The notes: a model not told the origin generated them from the letters alone. A stretch of DNA of 64,000 bases from Bin87 sp965115825 (GCA_965115825.1 OZ220464.1:2170001-2234000), one strand, 5' to 3'; counted from the first letter of the stretch, positions 16,075 to 25,265 are shown. Translations and numbers: made by a program.

Positions 16075-16722
16075 TCAGCGCAAATGCGGCGGGGGAATGA
16101 CGCGGTCAAGGGCGGCCCAGCCGGCGGGAACGGCCAGGCTGGCGGCGATGAGCTTCACCAAGTCGCCGGGGATGAAAGGCAGGAGGCCGCATTGCCACAG
16201 GTCGGCGCAACCCCAGGCGGTGGAGGCGTCGGCCGGCAGAAACAGGTTGAGCTGTATCAAGCCGGGGACGTAGAGGAGGGCGCTGCCCAGCAACATAGCC
16301 AGCAGAACCCAGGGGCGACGGTTCCAACCTCGTTGGCAGAGGTAGCCGACGAGGGCTGCCGCCGGGATGAAGCCGATGATGTAACCGCCGGACGGGAGCT
16401 GCCAGAACCAGCCGGATGCTCCGCCGGCGTAGAAGGGTAAAAAGGCGCCAGCGACAGCGTAGAGGGCGAGGGCGATGCCGCCGCGCCAGCCGCCGAGCAG
16501 CGCGCCGACGAGGAGCATGGCGAAGGTTTGGCCGGTGACTGGAACGGGCGTAAAGCTGAGGGGGATTTTAATCTGGGCGAAGAGGGCGACCAGCAAGCTG
16601 CCGGCAGTAATCAGCGCTGCGTCGCGGGCGATGCGACGGACGCCGGCCGATTGCGGCAGGATAATATCGGCCAGTGTACCGGGGAGCGGCAGAGGCGGTA
16701 TTGCGGCGGTTCCTGCTGGCAT
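16075..16722 (-). CDS. bioY: Biotin transporter substrate-binding subunit (S component)
   Basis: BioY is the membrane S component that captures biotin, alone or with an ECF energising module. The 215-residue protein has about six hydrophobic segments and the family landmarks IPLSFTPVPVTGQTFAMLLVGALLGGWRG and GGYIIGFIPAAALVGYLCQRG. No EcfA or EcfT gene is in the window. Biotin uptake fits with the AccDA carboxylase, which needs a biotinylated partner. The ATG at 16722 lies almost at the predicted transcription start, so the mRNA may be leaderless. A perfect inverted repeat overlaps the promoter, which suggests repression. Confidence 0.92.
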   Translation of the reverse strand: MPAGTAAIPPLPLPGTLADIILPQSAGVRRIARDAALITAGSLLVALFAQIKIPLSFTPVPVTGQTFAMLLVGALLGGWRGGIALALYAVAGAFLPFYAGGASGWFWQLPSGGYIIGFIPAAALVGYLCQRGWNRRPWVLLAMLLGSALLYVPGLIQLNLFLPADASTAWGCADLWQCGLLPFIPGDLVKLIAASLAVPAGWAALDRVIPPPHLR

Positions 16723-16723
16723 A

Positions 16724-16744
16724 GTTGGTATATCCTAAACCAAC
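16724..16744 (-). promoter_or_regulatory. Palindromic operator candidate over the bioY promoter
   Basis: GTTGGT and ACCAAC form a perfect inverted repeat with a 9-base centre. The centre contains the predicted -10 box. Such placement is typical of a repressor site, and a biotin-responsive regulator (BirA-like or other) is the obvious guess, but the half-site does not match a consensus that I can recall with certainty. Confidence 0.5.
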
Positions 16745-16760
16745 GCCGAAATCCTGTCTA
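16732..16760 (-). promoter_or_regulatory. Promoter of bioY
   Basis: TAGACA (-35) and TAGGAT (-10) lie 17 bases apart on the minus strand. The expected start of transcription is only about three bases before the bioY ATG. Confidence 0.5.
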
Positions 16761-16939
16761 TCATGTCGCCGTGCGCAAAGGGTTTAGGGTCAGGGGCCCG
16801 CCAAATGCGCGTCCAGGCTACGGCCCAGACACCTCCCGACGCTATTTTCAGCGTGCACTACTATCGTGGGTGTGGGCGTATAATCACGAAAGGATGGCGA
16901 CGGTGGGGGAGGGGTTGGAGGGGCGTGGCGTCGTCGATT

Positions 16940-16989
16940 TTGTCAGAATCTGGATTTTCGGGATTGGATGATTTTTCAGGATTGGGGTA
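16940..16989 (+). repeat. Dispersed intergenic repeat A, copy 2
   Basis: TGTCAGAATC, GGATTTTCGGGATT, GATTTTTCAGGATTGGGGT: the same order of blocks as at 6911-6958. It lies upstream of the LRR lipoprotein gene. The remainder of 16761-17194 holds no supported gene. Confidence 0.55.
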
Positions 16990-17021
16990 GGTCGCCGCAC
17001 CAGAGCGGAGTACAAGATGAC

Positions 17022-17048
17022 GCTTTTTCGCTGGAACTGCGGAGGGAG
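17022..17048 (+). repeat. Dispersed intergenic repeat B, copy 1 (diverged)
   Basis: CTTTTTCGCTGGAACTGCGG is a diverged copy of the element seen at 18519-18549 and 47868-47898. It follows repeat A by about 30 bases. Confidence 0.4.
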
Positions 17049-17194
17049 GGTGTGATTGACAGGTACTTTTGAGGGGAATATCCTTACTCTCTCCCCACGC
17101 TGTGCGCACTGGCCGGCGTTGGTCGGAGGCTGGTGATTGTGAGTAGAGACAACGACCAAGGCGGCAATTCCGGCGGCCAAGAGGAATGTGTTCA

Positions 17195-18442
17195 ATGTCG
17201 GGGCTTTTTAGGGCGGTATGGTTGATTGGGCTGCTCTGCGCGCTGGCGGTTGTGGCGGTCGGGTGCGGCGATGAGTCTGAGCCTGTAGGGGATGACGGGA
17301 ATGGGTCGGGCGTGGCATCAGCTACGCGCACAATGGCGGATGTTGCGACGGCTACGGCTGATCCGACAGACACGCCAGCTGCTCCGGTCATACCTGACTC
17401 GACGCAGACGCCGGTTGCTCTCATCATGGCTGACCCGACGGACACGGCAGCGGTTCCCGTTGTGCCTGACCCGACGCAAACGCCGGTTGCGACGGCAGAA
17501 ACTGCCGTCGCGTCCACGCCGGCGACCCGTGTTTGCGACAGCGACAGGGATGCGCTGGCGGCGTTTTACGCCGCTACGGGCGGCACGGGCTGGGCGAACA
17601 ACGATAATTGGTTGAGCGATGAGCCGTTGGGTAAGTGGCACGGGGTCGTTGCTGACGATGATGGGTGTGTCACCGAATTATCCCTCTCCCATAACGGGTT
17701 GACAGGTGAGATCCCGGCGGAGCTGGAGAACTTGGGCAGTCTGGAGGTATTGTGGCTCGACCTCAACGACTTGACGGGCGAGATACCGGGAGAGCTAGGC
17801 AACCTCGGCAACCTGGAGGTGTTATCACTCGGGGGGAATTGGCTGACGGGTGAGATGCCGGGGGAGTTGGGGGATCTGGGCAACCTAGAAGAGCTGTGGC
17901 TCCACTATAACCTGTTGACGGGTGAGATACCGGGGGAGCTGGGAAACTTGGGCAGGTTGGAGTACTTATCGCTCGGCGGCAACCAGCTGATGGGCGAGAT
18001 ACCGGGAGAGCTGGGGAACTTGGGCAATCTGAGAATGATGTGGCTCCTCGACAACCATCTGGAGGGCAGGATGCCGGCGGAGCTGGGGAACCTGGGCAAG
18101 TTGGTATCATTGTGGCTAGACGGCAATCGTTTGACAGGGGAGATACCGGGGGAGCTGGGAAACTTGGGGAGCCTAAGGGTATTGCACCTCGACCGAAATC
18201 ATTTGACAGGGGAGATACCGGCGGAGCTGGGGAATCTGGGCAAGTTGTCATCGTTGTGGCTAGACGGCAACCAGTTGACCGGGGAGATACCGGGAGAGCT
18301 GGGGAGCCTGGGCAAGTTGCAAGAGTTGTACCTCAAAGGCAATCAGTTGACGGGGTGCGGGCCGGCTGCCTGGCGTGATGTCATTGTCAGTGACTGGGAT
18401 GTTGTGGGGCTGCCGTTTTGCGGCCAAGGTAGCGGCGGCTGA
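17195..18442 (+). CDS. Leucine-rich-repeat lipoprotein
   Basis: The product of 415 residues begins with a lipoprotein signal ending VAVGC (Cys 24), so it is likely anchored to the outer face of the membrane. A Thr/Pro/Ala-rich linker with DPTDTP and DPTQTP phrases spans about residues 45-110. A capping segment then reads DRDALAAFYAATGGTGWANNDNW, a phrase typical of these LRR proteins. About ten 24-residue repeats of the plant-like type (LTGEIPxELGNLGxL) follow, and the protein ends in a short Cys-containing cap. The ATG at 17195 was chosen over 17186 because GAGGA sits nine bases before it. A role in binding proteins or surfaces is inferred. The gene is bracketed by repeats A and B on both sides. 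Confidence 0.88.
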   Translation: MSGLFRAVWLIGLLCALAVVAVGCGDESEPVGDDGNGSGVASATRTMADVATATADPTDTPAAPVIPDSTQTPVALIMADPTDTAAVPVVPDPTQTPVATAETAVASTPATRVCDSDRDALAAFYAATGGTGWANNDNWLSDEPLGKWHGVVADDDGCVTELSLSHNGLTGEIPAELENLGSLEVLWLDLNDLTGEIPGELGNLGNLEVLSLGGNWLTGEMPGELGDLGNLEELWLHYNLLTGEIPGELGNLGRLEYLSLGGNQLMGEIPGELGNLGNLRMMWLLDNHLEGRMPAELGNLGKLVSLWLDGNRLTGEIPGELGNLGSLRVLHLDRNHLTGEIPAELGNLGKLSSLWLDGNQLTGEIPGELGSLGKLQELYLKGNQLTGCGPAAWRDVIVSDWDVVGLPFCGQGSGG

Positions 18443-18475
18443 CAGGATCGGGAATTGGAGATTTACAGGATTGGG
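18441..18475 (+). repeat. Dispersed intergenic repeat A, copy 3 (short)
   Basis: GACAGGATCGGGA then GATTTACAGGATTGGG follow the repeat A pattern. It begins at the very stop codon of the LRR gene. Confidence 0.45.
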
Positions 18476-18518
18476 ATTCCGCTCCGGGTTAGATTGCGGT
18501 TCCGGAGCGGAGGATATG

Positions 18519-18549
18519 GGTTCCGGGTTTGGCCGAAACGACGGTGGGA
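18519..18549 (+). repeat. Dispersed intergenic repeat B, copy 2
   Basis: It matches the copy at 47868-47898 at 27 of 31 positions, including the shared end AACGACGGTGGGA. It lies between the LRR gene and polX. Confidence 0.6.
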
Positions 18550-18576
18550 GGAGTGTGGTATGGTATGATGGCGCTT

Positions 18577-20370
18577 ATGAGTACACAGATTAGCAACGAC
18601 GACTTGGTTGTTCTGTTCAGCAACATGGCGGCGATGCTGGAGATTAAGGGCGATTCGGCTTTCAAGATTCGCGCTTACCAGCGGGCGGCCAGCACTATAG
18701 ACCAGCTGAGCTGGTCGCTGGCGGCGGCGGTAGTTGGCGGCGAAGATCTGCGTAAGGTTCCGGGCATCGGCAAGGCCATCAGCGAAAAGGTGCAGGAATA
18801 TGTCGCGACGGGGAGCGTTGCGGCTTATGAACGTCTGGCTGAGGAGCTGCCGCCCAATGTGCTGGAGCTGCTGGAGGTTCCGGGCATGGGGCCGAAGACG
18901 GTGAAAGCGGCGGTTGAAGAGCTGAACATCGCATCGGTTGCGGAGCTGGAGCAGGCGGCGCTGGACGGCAGGCTAGCGCAGTTGCCGCGGATGGGGAAGA
19001 AGTCGGCGGAGAATATTCTGCGGCACATTCATGCTCGGCGGATGCGCTCTGACCGCACGCCGCTGGGTATTGCAGCAGAGGTCTGCGCCGCAGTATCGGA
19101 GCAGCTTTTTGACGCCTGTCCGGGGTTGAAGAGCCTGACGCCAGCAGGGTCGCTGCGCCGGTGGGAAGAAACCATCGGTGATCTGGACCTGATTGCGATT
19201 TCCGAGAACCCGGGGGAAACGGGGCCAGCGTTGGCGGCTTTGCCCAACGTCCGCGAGGTTCTGGCGCAGGGCGAGGCGAAGACGTCGGTGGTCGTTGAGC
19301 CGGGCATACAGGTTGACCTGCGCACGGCGGATCCCGATTGCTTCGGCGCGATGCTGCAATACTTCACGGGGAGCCAGCAGCACAACATACGGCTGCGGGA
19401 TTATGCCAATCGGCAGGGTCTTTCCCTGAACGAATACGGCATTACGGCGATTGAAACGGGGAGAATCGAACGGTTCTCCGATGAAGAAGCGTTTTACGCC
19501 CGGCTGGGGCTTCCGTGGATTCCGCCGGAATTGCGGCGGGGAGCCGATGAGCTGGAGGCGGCGCAGGCAGGGCAATTGCCCAACCTAGTAACGGTGTCCG
19601 ACATTCGGGGCGACCTGCATATGCACAGCGACTGGAGCGACGGGAAGTTTCCGCTGGAGGAGATGGTGGCTGCCGTAGCGGGCATGGGGTACGAATACAT
19701 GTCGCTGACGGACCATTCACAGGGGTTGGTCGTGGCTAATGGGCTGACTCCTGATCGGCTGGCGCGGCAGGTTGAGATTTTGAAAGGGCTGCAAGAGCGG
19801 TACGATATGACGATTCTGTGCGGTTCGGAGGTTGACATCAGGGCTGACGGGGCGATGGACTTTCCCGACGATGTACTGGCAACGCTGGATTGGGTCATCG
19901 CGTCGGTGCATAATGCGATGAGTCAGGATCGGGATACGATGACGCGGCGGATAATACGGGCGATGGAGAATCCGTACGTGAGCGTTATCGGCCATGCTTC
20001 CGCGCGGCTGCTGGGTCGCCGGGAGCCGGTGGACTTTGACATTGAGGCACTGTTGCAAACGGCCCGGGCCACAGGCACGGCCATGGAAATCAATGCGGCG
20101 CCAGAGCGTCTTGACCTTAAGGACACGCACGCGGCCCGGGCCCGGGAGCTGGGAGCGCCTTTGGTAATTAACACTGATTCCCATCACATTGGCGGGTTGA
20201 GCAATCAGAGGTTCGGGGTGGCGGTGGCTCGGCGGGCAGGATGCGGGCCGGAGCATATCCTCAACGCTTATCCCACTGCCGATTTTCTGAGCTGGCTGCG
20301 GGCGCCGAAAGACCGGCGAGCGGCCCGTTTCGATGAGATGGTCGCCCGGGCCGGCGTCAGGACGTCTTGA
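18577..20370 (+). CDS. polX: PolX-type DNA polymerase/3'-5' exonuclease
   Basis: Bacterial PolX joins a family X polymerase to a PHP phosphoesterase and acts in base-excision repair gap filling. Helix-hairpin-helix segments (VPGIGKAISEKVQEYV, VPGMGPKTVKA) lie in the first 130 residues. The nucleotidyltransferase core shows GSLRRWEETIGDLDLIA and IQVDLR, giving three acidic metal ligands. The PHP domain begins at DLHMHSDWSDGKFPLEEM and ends near NTDSHH. About 597 residues is normal. The ATG at 18577 fits the family's N-terminus, but in-frame ATGs at 18565 and 18568 are closer to the GGGAGGAG ribosome site and are possible. It overlaps the next gene by one base. Confidence 0.93.
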   Translation: MSTQISNDDLVVLFSNMAAMLEIKGDSAFKIRAYQRAASTIDQLSWSLAAAVVGGEDLRKVPGIGKAISEKVQEYVATGSVAAYERLAEELPPNVLELLEVPGMGPKTVKAAVEELNIASVAELEQAALDGRLAQLPRMGKKSAENILRHIHARRMRSDRTPLGIAAEVCAAVSEQLFDACPGLKSLTPAGSLRRWEETIGDLDLIAISENPGETGPALAALPNVREVLAQGEAKTSVVVEPGIQVDLRTADPDCFGAMLQYFTGSQQHNIRLRDYANRQGLSLNEYGITAIETGRIERFSDEEAFYARLGLPWIPPELRRGADELEAAQAGQLPNLVTVSDIRGDLHMHSDWSDGKFPLEEMVAAVAGMGYEYMSLTDHSQGLVVANGLTPDRLARQVEILKGLQERYDMTILCGSEVDIRADGAMDFPDDVLATLDWVIASVHNAMSQDRDTMTRRIIRAMENPYVSVIGHASARLLGRREPVDFDIEALLQTARATGTAMEINAAPERLDLKDTHAARARELGAPLVINTDSHHIGGLSNQRFGVAVARRAGCGPEHILNAYPTADFLSWLRAPKDRRAARFDEMVARAGVRTS

Positions 20371-21173
20371 TGGGTGGGCAGGACATAACCGTTTTGGAGC
20401 GGGGTAGGGAAGGTTCCGGTCGCGCCCGGGAGAGTTTGGGGAGGCTGACGGCGCAGGGGGATGATGAAGTCATCATGCGGTTGCGGATGGAGGCAGGGCG
20501 CGAGGAGGCGTGGCACGTGGCATTGCTGCGCGCCATCGGTGAGTGGAACCGCCCAAATGAGTACGTACATAGCCGTTACTGGCATTATGTGATTGGCGGC
20601 GAGGCGCTGGACTGGCTCACGCTGGCGCAGCGCCTTTGCCTGGAGATTCCGGACGCGATGCCCGGCCCGGAACTTGAGGCTCTGCTGTTCCGGGGGCAGC
20701 TGCCGGAACGGGTGGGGGCGGAGCGGTTCCGGCATCTGGTTGGAGCGTATCGCTATACGGCGGTGTTGAATTTCCACTACGGGGTTACGGTAGAGGAGGC
20801 GCTGCAACTGCTTACCGAGGATGCCATCCGCAAGGACAGACTGGCTTGCTGTTACCCGGATAGCGATGATCTGGTTGAGGATGCGTATCGGCATCTGTAC
20901 GGCGACACTCGGTCCAGTCTTGCTGCGCAATTCCTGGGGGAAGCCGCGGAGTTATGGGACTGTGAGCCGGAGTCGCTTACGCTGCCGGCCTGGCATGAAT
21001 TCACCTACTGGCTATTCAAACGACGGGTTCGGAAGTGGCACCCGGCGCGGGTTGCCAGCGACACGCGGCGGGGCTTGGAATGCCTGCGGGAACTGCAAAG
21101 CGGGGCAAGCTTTTGCCCCGCTTACGGGTATGATCTTGACGAAGAAGGCTACAGCCCGTACACGCGGCGGTAG
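20370..21173 (+). CDS. Conserved-looking hypothetical protein
   Basis: I do not recognise this 267-residue protein. It starts in the TGATG overlap with the polX stop, so translation is probably coupled. The sequence is rich in Trp, Tyr, Arg and Glu and predicted to be mostly alpha-helical (ALDWLTLAQRLCLEIP, VTVEEALQLLTEDAIRKDRLACCYPDSDDLVEDAYRHLYGD). No signal peptide, membrane segment or known catalytic motif is visible. Its last 25 bases overlap the end of rpsA, which runs the other way. Because of the coupling, a link to PolX-mediated repair is possible but unproven. Confidence 0.7.
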   Translation: MGGQDITVLERGREGSGRARESLGRLTAQGDDEVIMRLRMEAGREEAWHVALLRAIGEWNRPNEYVHSRYWHYVIGGEALDWLTLAQRLCLEIPDAMPGPELEALLFRGQLPERVGAERFRHLVGAYRYTAVLNFHYGVTVEEALQLLTEDAIRKDRLACCYPDSDDLVEDAYRHLYGDTRSSLAAQFLGEAAELWDCEPESLTLPAWHEFTYWLFKRRVRKWHPARVASDTRRGLECLRELQSGASFCPAYGYDLDEEGYSPYTRR

Positions 21174-22243
21174 CTGAGGCTCATGCGCTTGCGCTGGGTG
21201 TCGATGCTGAGGATTTGCACTTTGATGTGCTGGCCTTGATAGACAATTTCTTTGGGGTGTTCCATCCGGCGGGAGGAGAGTTCGGAGATGTGGACGAGGC
21301 CCTCGACCCAATCTTCGACTTTGACGAAGGCGCCGAAGTCCATGAGGCGGGTAACAGTGCCGTCGACGATGTCGCCGACGTGGTAGCGTTCGGAGACGGA
21401 TTCCCAAGGCTCGGGCTGGGTGCGCTTGAGGCTGAGGGAGATTTTGCTGTTTTCGCGGTCAACGCGGAGGACTTTCAGGGTGAGGTTCTGGCCGATGCTG
21501 ACTACTTCCTCGGGGGACTTGACCATGGACCAGGAGAGTTCGGAGATGGGGAGGAGGCCTTCGGCGTCGCCGAGGTCTACAAAGGCGCCAAAGCCGCGCA
21601 TGGAGCGGACGGTGCCTTGGACGATCTGTCCTTCCTGGAGCTCTGCGATGAGGCGGTCTTTTGCGGCGTTGCGGAGCTGGCGCCAGATGCGGCGTTCGGT
21701 AAGAACGAGTTTCTCGCGCTGAGCGTCGAGTTCGAGGATGTTGAAGCGGGCATCTTCGCCGATACGGGCGTCGAGGTGTTCGGCGCGGCCTTCCTTGGGG
21801 ACCGGGGCCATTTGGGAGAATGGGACGAAACCTCGGATGCCGTTCCAGTCGACGACAAGGCCGCCTTTGTTGTGCTGGACGATTTTGGCGGAGAGTTCGG
21901 AGTCTTTTTGGTGGAGGTCGAGGAGGTCTTCCCAGACCTGTTTTTCCTGGGCCTGGTCGTATGAAAAGACGGCCATACCGCCGGGGCCGCGGTTGTTGAT
22001 GTGGATGACCATGACGCGGGTACCGGGCGTCATCTGCTCGCGTTTTTCCTCGGTGAGGGTTCGCATTTCCTGGGGAGGGACGATACCCTCGGTTTTGAGA
22101 CCGGCGCTAATGACCATCCCCTCTTCATCAATACGCACAATTTCCCCGGTCACCAAATCGCCTCTGCGGTATTCGCGGGGCGAAAACGCCTCGTCGGGGA
22201 GTTCCGACATATCGGTGACTGCATACGGGTCTTGGGCTACCAT
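21149..22243 (-). CDS. rpsA: 30S ribosomal protein S1
   Basis: The protein of 364 residues carries four S1 RNA-binding domains beginning near residues 28, 112, 200 and 286. The last two are the best conserved (GTVRSMRGFGAFVDLGDAEGLLPISELSW and GTVTRLMDFGAFVKVEDWVEGLVHISELS). Four repeats are fewer than the six of E. coli S1 and fit the shorter S1 of many Gram-positive-like lineages. It helps mRNA binding on the 30S subunit. The ATG at 22243 has AAGGAG eleven bases upstream, and a leader of about 100 bases could allow autoregulation. Its 3' end overlaps the convergent gene by 25 bases. Confidence 0.92.
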   Translation of the reverse strand: MVAQDPYAVTDMSELPDEAFSPREYRRGDLVTGEIVRIDEEGMVISAGLKTEGIVPPQEMRTLTEEKREQMTPGTRVMVIHINNRGPGGMAVFSYDQAQEKQVWEDLLDLHQKDSELSAKIVQHNKGGLVVDWNGIRGFVPFSQMAPVPKEGRAEHLDARIGEDARFNILELDAQREKLVLTERRIWRQLRNAAKDRLIAELQEGQIVQGTVRSMRGFGAFVDLGDAEGLLPISELSWSMVKSPEEVVSIGQNLTLKVLRVDRENSKISLSLKRTQPEPWESVSERYHVGDIVDGTVTRLMDFGAFVKVEDWVEGLVHISELSSRRMEHPKEIVYQGQHIKVQILSIDTQRKRMSLSYRRVYGL

Positions 22244-22351
22244 CAGTTCAGTTGCTCCTTGCGATTCATGGCGGACGGCTGGGTTCAGGCCGGTAGTGCC
22301 GGCCGGCGTTAAAGGCTCGCTGAGCCGCCCTGCTTAAAATCCGCCTGCCTA

Positions 22352-22380
22352 ATAGTACTTATAAAGGCCTCAAATTGCAA
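22352..22380 (-). promoter_or_regulatory. Promoter of rpsA
   Basis: TTGCAA and TACTAT are 17 bases apart on the minus strand. It lies about 110 bases upstream of the rpsA ATG, in the divergent region shared with valS. Confidence 0.5.
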
Positions 22381-22517
22381 CCGCTAATCTGGTGAATTCG
22401 CAATCCGGCGAAAGAGTCTAGGAGATGGGGCTTTGCTGTCGGGAGCGTATGGACAATTTGGCGGGTACGATGCTACCATTTTCGGCGATGATTTCAGCAA
22501 CCGGACGGTTCGGTTCA

Positions 22518-25265
22518 ATGACGCAGCCTGCCGCTACGATGGCTTCCGCTTACGACGCTGGGGCCGTGGAGCAACGCATCTACCAGAATTGGTGGGATTC
22601 GGGATATTTCAGCCCTCGCGATAATGGTTCGGGTGAACCGTTCTGCATGGTGATGCCGCCGCCCAACGTAACGGGGGAGCTACACTTGGGGCACGCGCTG
22701 ACGGCCAGCTTGCAGGATGCCCTGACGCGGTGGCATCGGATGCGTGGGGATGCTACGCTGTGGCTGCCCGGAAAAGACCATGCGGGCATTGCAACGCAGT
22801 GGGTCGTTGAGCGCGCCCTGGCGGAGCAGGGAACGAACCGCCGCGAGCTGGGACGGGAGAAGTTTGAGGAGCGCGTTTGGGAGTGGGTAAGGAGGTACGG
22901 CAATACTATTGACGCTCAGCACCGGCGACTGGGGGCTTCCTGTGACTGGTCACGGCTACGGTTCACGCTTGATCCGGGGCCGGCCCGCGCCGTGCGAACC
23001 ACGTTTGTCAGCCTCTTTGAGAAGGGGCTGATTTACCGCCATGAGCGCATCATTAATTGGTGTCCGCGGTGCGCTACGGCACTATCGGACCTGGAAGTGG
23101 ATTATGAGGAACGCGACGGCAAGCTTTACTACATTCGCTATCCGCTGGGGGAGAACCCTGATGCCTGGGTAACCGTTGCGACTACGCGGCCGGAGTCTAT
23201 GCTGGGGGACACCGGGGTTGCAGTGCATCCGAAAGACGAACGGTATGCGGACAAAGTTGGGAGGATGGCAGCGCTGCCCATCGCGGGCCGGCAGATTCCC
23301 ATCGTTGGGGACGAGGCCATTGAGATGGAGTTCGGGACAGGGGCCCTGAAGGTTACGCCTGGGCATGATGTGGTGGACTTTGAAATTGGGGAACGGCATG
23401 GATTGCCCATCATCAGCGTGGTTGGCTTTGACGGGTGTATGACTGACGAGGCAGGGCCCAGGTACGCCGGAATGGAGAGGTTCGCCGCCCGCGCCGCCAT
23501 CGCCGAGGAGCTGGACAGGCTGGGGGCGCTGGAAAGGGTTGAGGACTATCATCATTCGGTGGGGCAGTGCCAGCGCTGCGGGGAGGTAGTGGAACCGCTC
23601 ATCAGCTTGCAGTGGTTTCTCAACGTGGGGAGGCATGACCAGCCGGGCAGCATCGCCGGCAATGCTTATACCGCAGTGGCAGAGGGCGACATTGAAATTG
23701 TGCCGGAGCGGTTCAGCCGGGTGTACCTCAACTGGCTGGAGAACATCAGGGACTGGTGCATCAGCCGGCAACTGTGGTGGGGACACCGCATTCCGGTGTG
23801 GTACTGCGCGGCTTGCGGCGGCTATGCGGCATATGTTGACGATCCGGACGGGTGCGCCGGCTGCGGCAGTACGGATATTGAGCAGGAGAGCGACGTACTG
23901 GACACCTGGTTCAGCAGCGGGTTGTGGCCGCATTCCACGCTGGGCTGGCCTGACGCCGCATCGGAGGACATGGCGCGCTTTTACCCCAATACAGCGCTGG
24001 AAACGGGGTATGACATTCTGTTTTTCTGGGTAGCCCGTATGATTATGCTGGGTATTGAGAACACCGGCGACGTTCCCTTTCGCTCGGTTTATCTGCACGG
24101 CATGGTTTTGGATGCGCAGGGTCAGAAGATGAGCAAAACCCGGGGGAACACGCTGGATCCGCTGGATCTGCTGGAACGATATGGAACTGACGCTCTCCGC
24201 TTTGCTTTGACTACCGGCACGTCGCCCGGCAACAACCTGCGACTGAGCGACGACAAGATGGAGTCGGCGCGCAATTTCGCCAACAAGATTTGGAATGCGG
24301 CCCGCTTCGTCATCGGCGCCGTGTCCGACCGGCCGAAGGAGGAGATGGACGGCTGGCGGGATTGGAGCGGCGGCGGGCATCGGGAAGACCGTTGGATCGT
24401 GACCCGTCTGTCCGGGATTACTGCCGACGTGAACGAGGCTCTGGGCGATTTTGAGATTGGCGAGGCGCAACAGAAGCTGTATGATTTCTTCTGGAACGAT
24501 TTTTGCGACTGGTACATTGAGATGGCCAAAGTTCGGCTGCGCAATGGCGATGGCGACGCCGCGCTTACTCTCGCGCACGTGCTGGAGCGATCTCTGCGTT
24601 TGCTGCATCCTTTTATGCCTTTCGTAACTGAGGAGATCTGGCAGAACCTGACGGCTTGCGTACCCGTTCCCGCCGGGGGGTTGCCTCCCGCTATAATGGT
24701 TGCGGATTATCCGCTAGCGGAGGGCGGCGTTACGGCTCCGCCGGCTGACGGCGAGGCGACCGCGGAGATGGAGGTGGTGATGCAAACCATCCGAGCCGTT
24801 CGCAATATGCGCGCTCAGTTGCGAATTCCGGCCGGGCAAAAGCTGGAAGCGGCGATTGAAACCAATGGAATGGCAACCGTCGTAGAACAGGAGAAGGAGG
24901 TAATCTGCGCGCTGGCGCGAATTGAACCGCTACACGTGCGACAGTCCGGCGAGCATTTTTCCAGGGAGCAACATACCGGCGATGCCAGTGGGGACGCGGC
25001 TTCCGTGGTGAGTCTGGTTGTCAATCCGCTGGTGGTGCGACTGTCGTTAGCCGGGGTGGTTGACTTGGAGGCGGAATCGCAGCGGTTGAATCGGGAACTT
25101 GACGCGGTGCGTCGGAATCAGGCGCGGGTGGAGGAGTTGCTGTGCAACCCCAACTTTGTCGCCAAGGCTCGCGCGGAGGTGGTGGACGGCGAGCGCGAAC
25201 GTCTGCACGGCCTTAGGGAGCAGCGAGGGCGGATTGAGGAAATCATCGCCCAACTATTCAGTTAG
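22518..25265 (+). CDS. valS: Valyl-tRNA synthetase
   Basis: ValRS charges tRNA-Val. The class I signatures are HLGH in PPPNVTGELHLGHAL and KMSKT in GQKMSKTRGNTLDPLDLL. An editing (CP1) domain lies between them, with TTRPESMLGDTGVAVHP. The protein ends in the typical coiled-coil arm (LEAESQRLNRELDAVRRN...). The true start is uncertain. In-frame ATGs exist at 22425, 22449, 22470, 22488, 22518 and 22539. I chose 22518 because homologues begin about 12 residues before YDAGAVEQRIYQNWW, but none has a strong ribosome site. From 22518 it has 915 residues, a normal length. Confidence 0.95.
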   Translation: MTQPAATMASAYDAGAVEQRIYQNWWDSGYFSPRDNGSGEPFCMVMPPPNVTGELHLGHALTASLQDALTRWHRMRGDATLWLPGKDHAGIATQWVVERALAEQGTNRRELGREKFEERVWEWVRRYGNTIDAQHRRLGASCDWSRLRFTLDPGPARAVRTTFVSLFEKGLIYRHERIINWCPRCATALSDLEVDYEERDGKLYYIRYPLGENPDAWVTVATTRPESMLGDTGVAVHPKDERYADKVGRMAALPIAGRQIPIVGDEAIEMEFGTGALKVTPGHDVVDFEIGERHGLPIISVVGFDGCMTDEAGPRYAGMERFAARAAIAEELDRLGALERVEDYHHSVGQCQRCGEVVEPLISLQWFLNVGRHDQPGSIAGNAYTAVAEGDIEIVPERFSRVYLNWLENIRDWCISRQLWWGHRIPVWYCAACGGYAAYVDDPDGCAGCGSTDIEQESDVLDTWFSSGLWPHSTLGWPDAASEDMARFYPNTALETGYDILFFWVARMIMLGIENTGDVPFRSVYLHGMVLDAQGQKMSKTRGNTLDPLDLLERYGTDALRFALTTGTSPGNNLRLSDDKMESARNFANKIWNAARFVIGAVSDRPKEEMDGWRDWSGGGHREDRWIVTRLSGITADVNEALGDFEIGEAQQKLYDFFWNDFCDWYIEMAKVRLRNGDGDAALTLAHVLERSLRLLHPFMPFVTEEIWQNLTACVPVPAGGLPPAIMVADYPLAEGGVTAPPADGEATAEMEVVMQTIRAVRNMRAQLRIPAGQKLEAAIETNGMATVVEQEKEVICALARIEPLHVRQSGEHFSREQHTGDASGDAASVVSLVVNPLVVRLSLAGVVDLEAESQRLNRELDAVRRNQARVEELLCNPNFVAKARAEVVDGERERLHGLREQRGRIEEIIAQLFS

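Noticed and set aside
16861..17517. Minus-strand open frame of 218 codons with a Val/Gly/Thr-rich start
   Set aside because: It is the mirror of the Thr/Pro linker of the LRR lipoprotein gene and has no ribosome site or recognisable domain.
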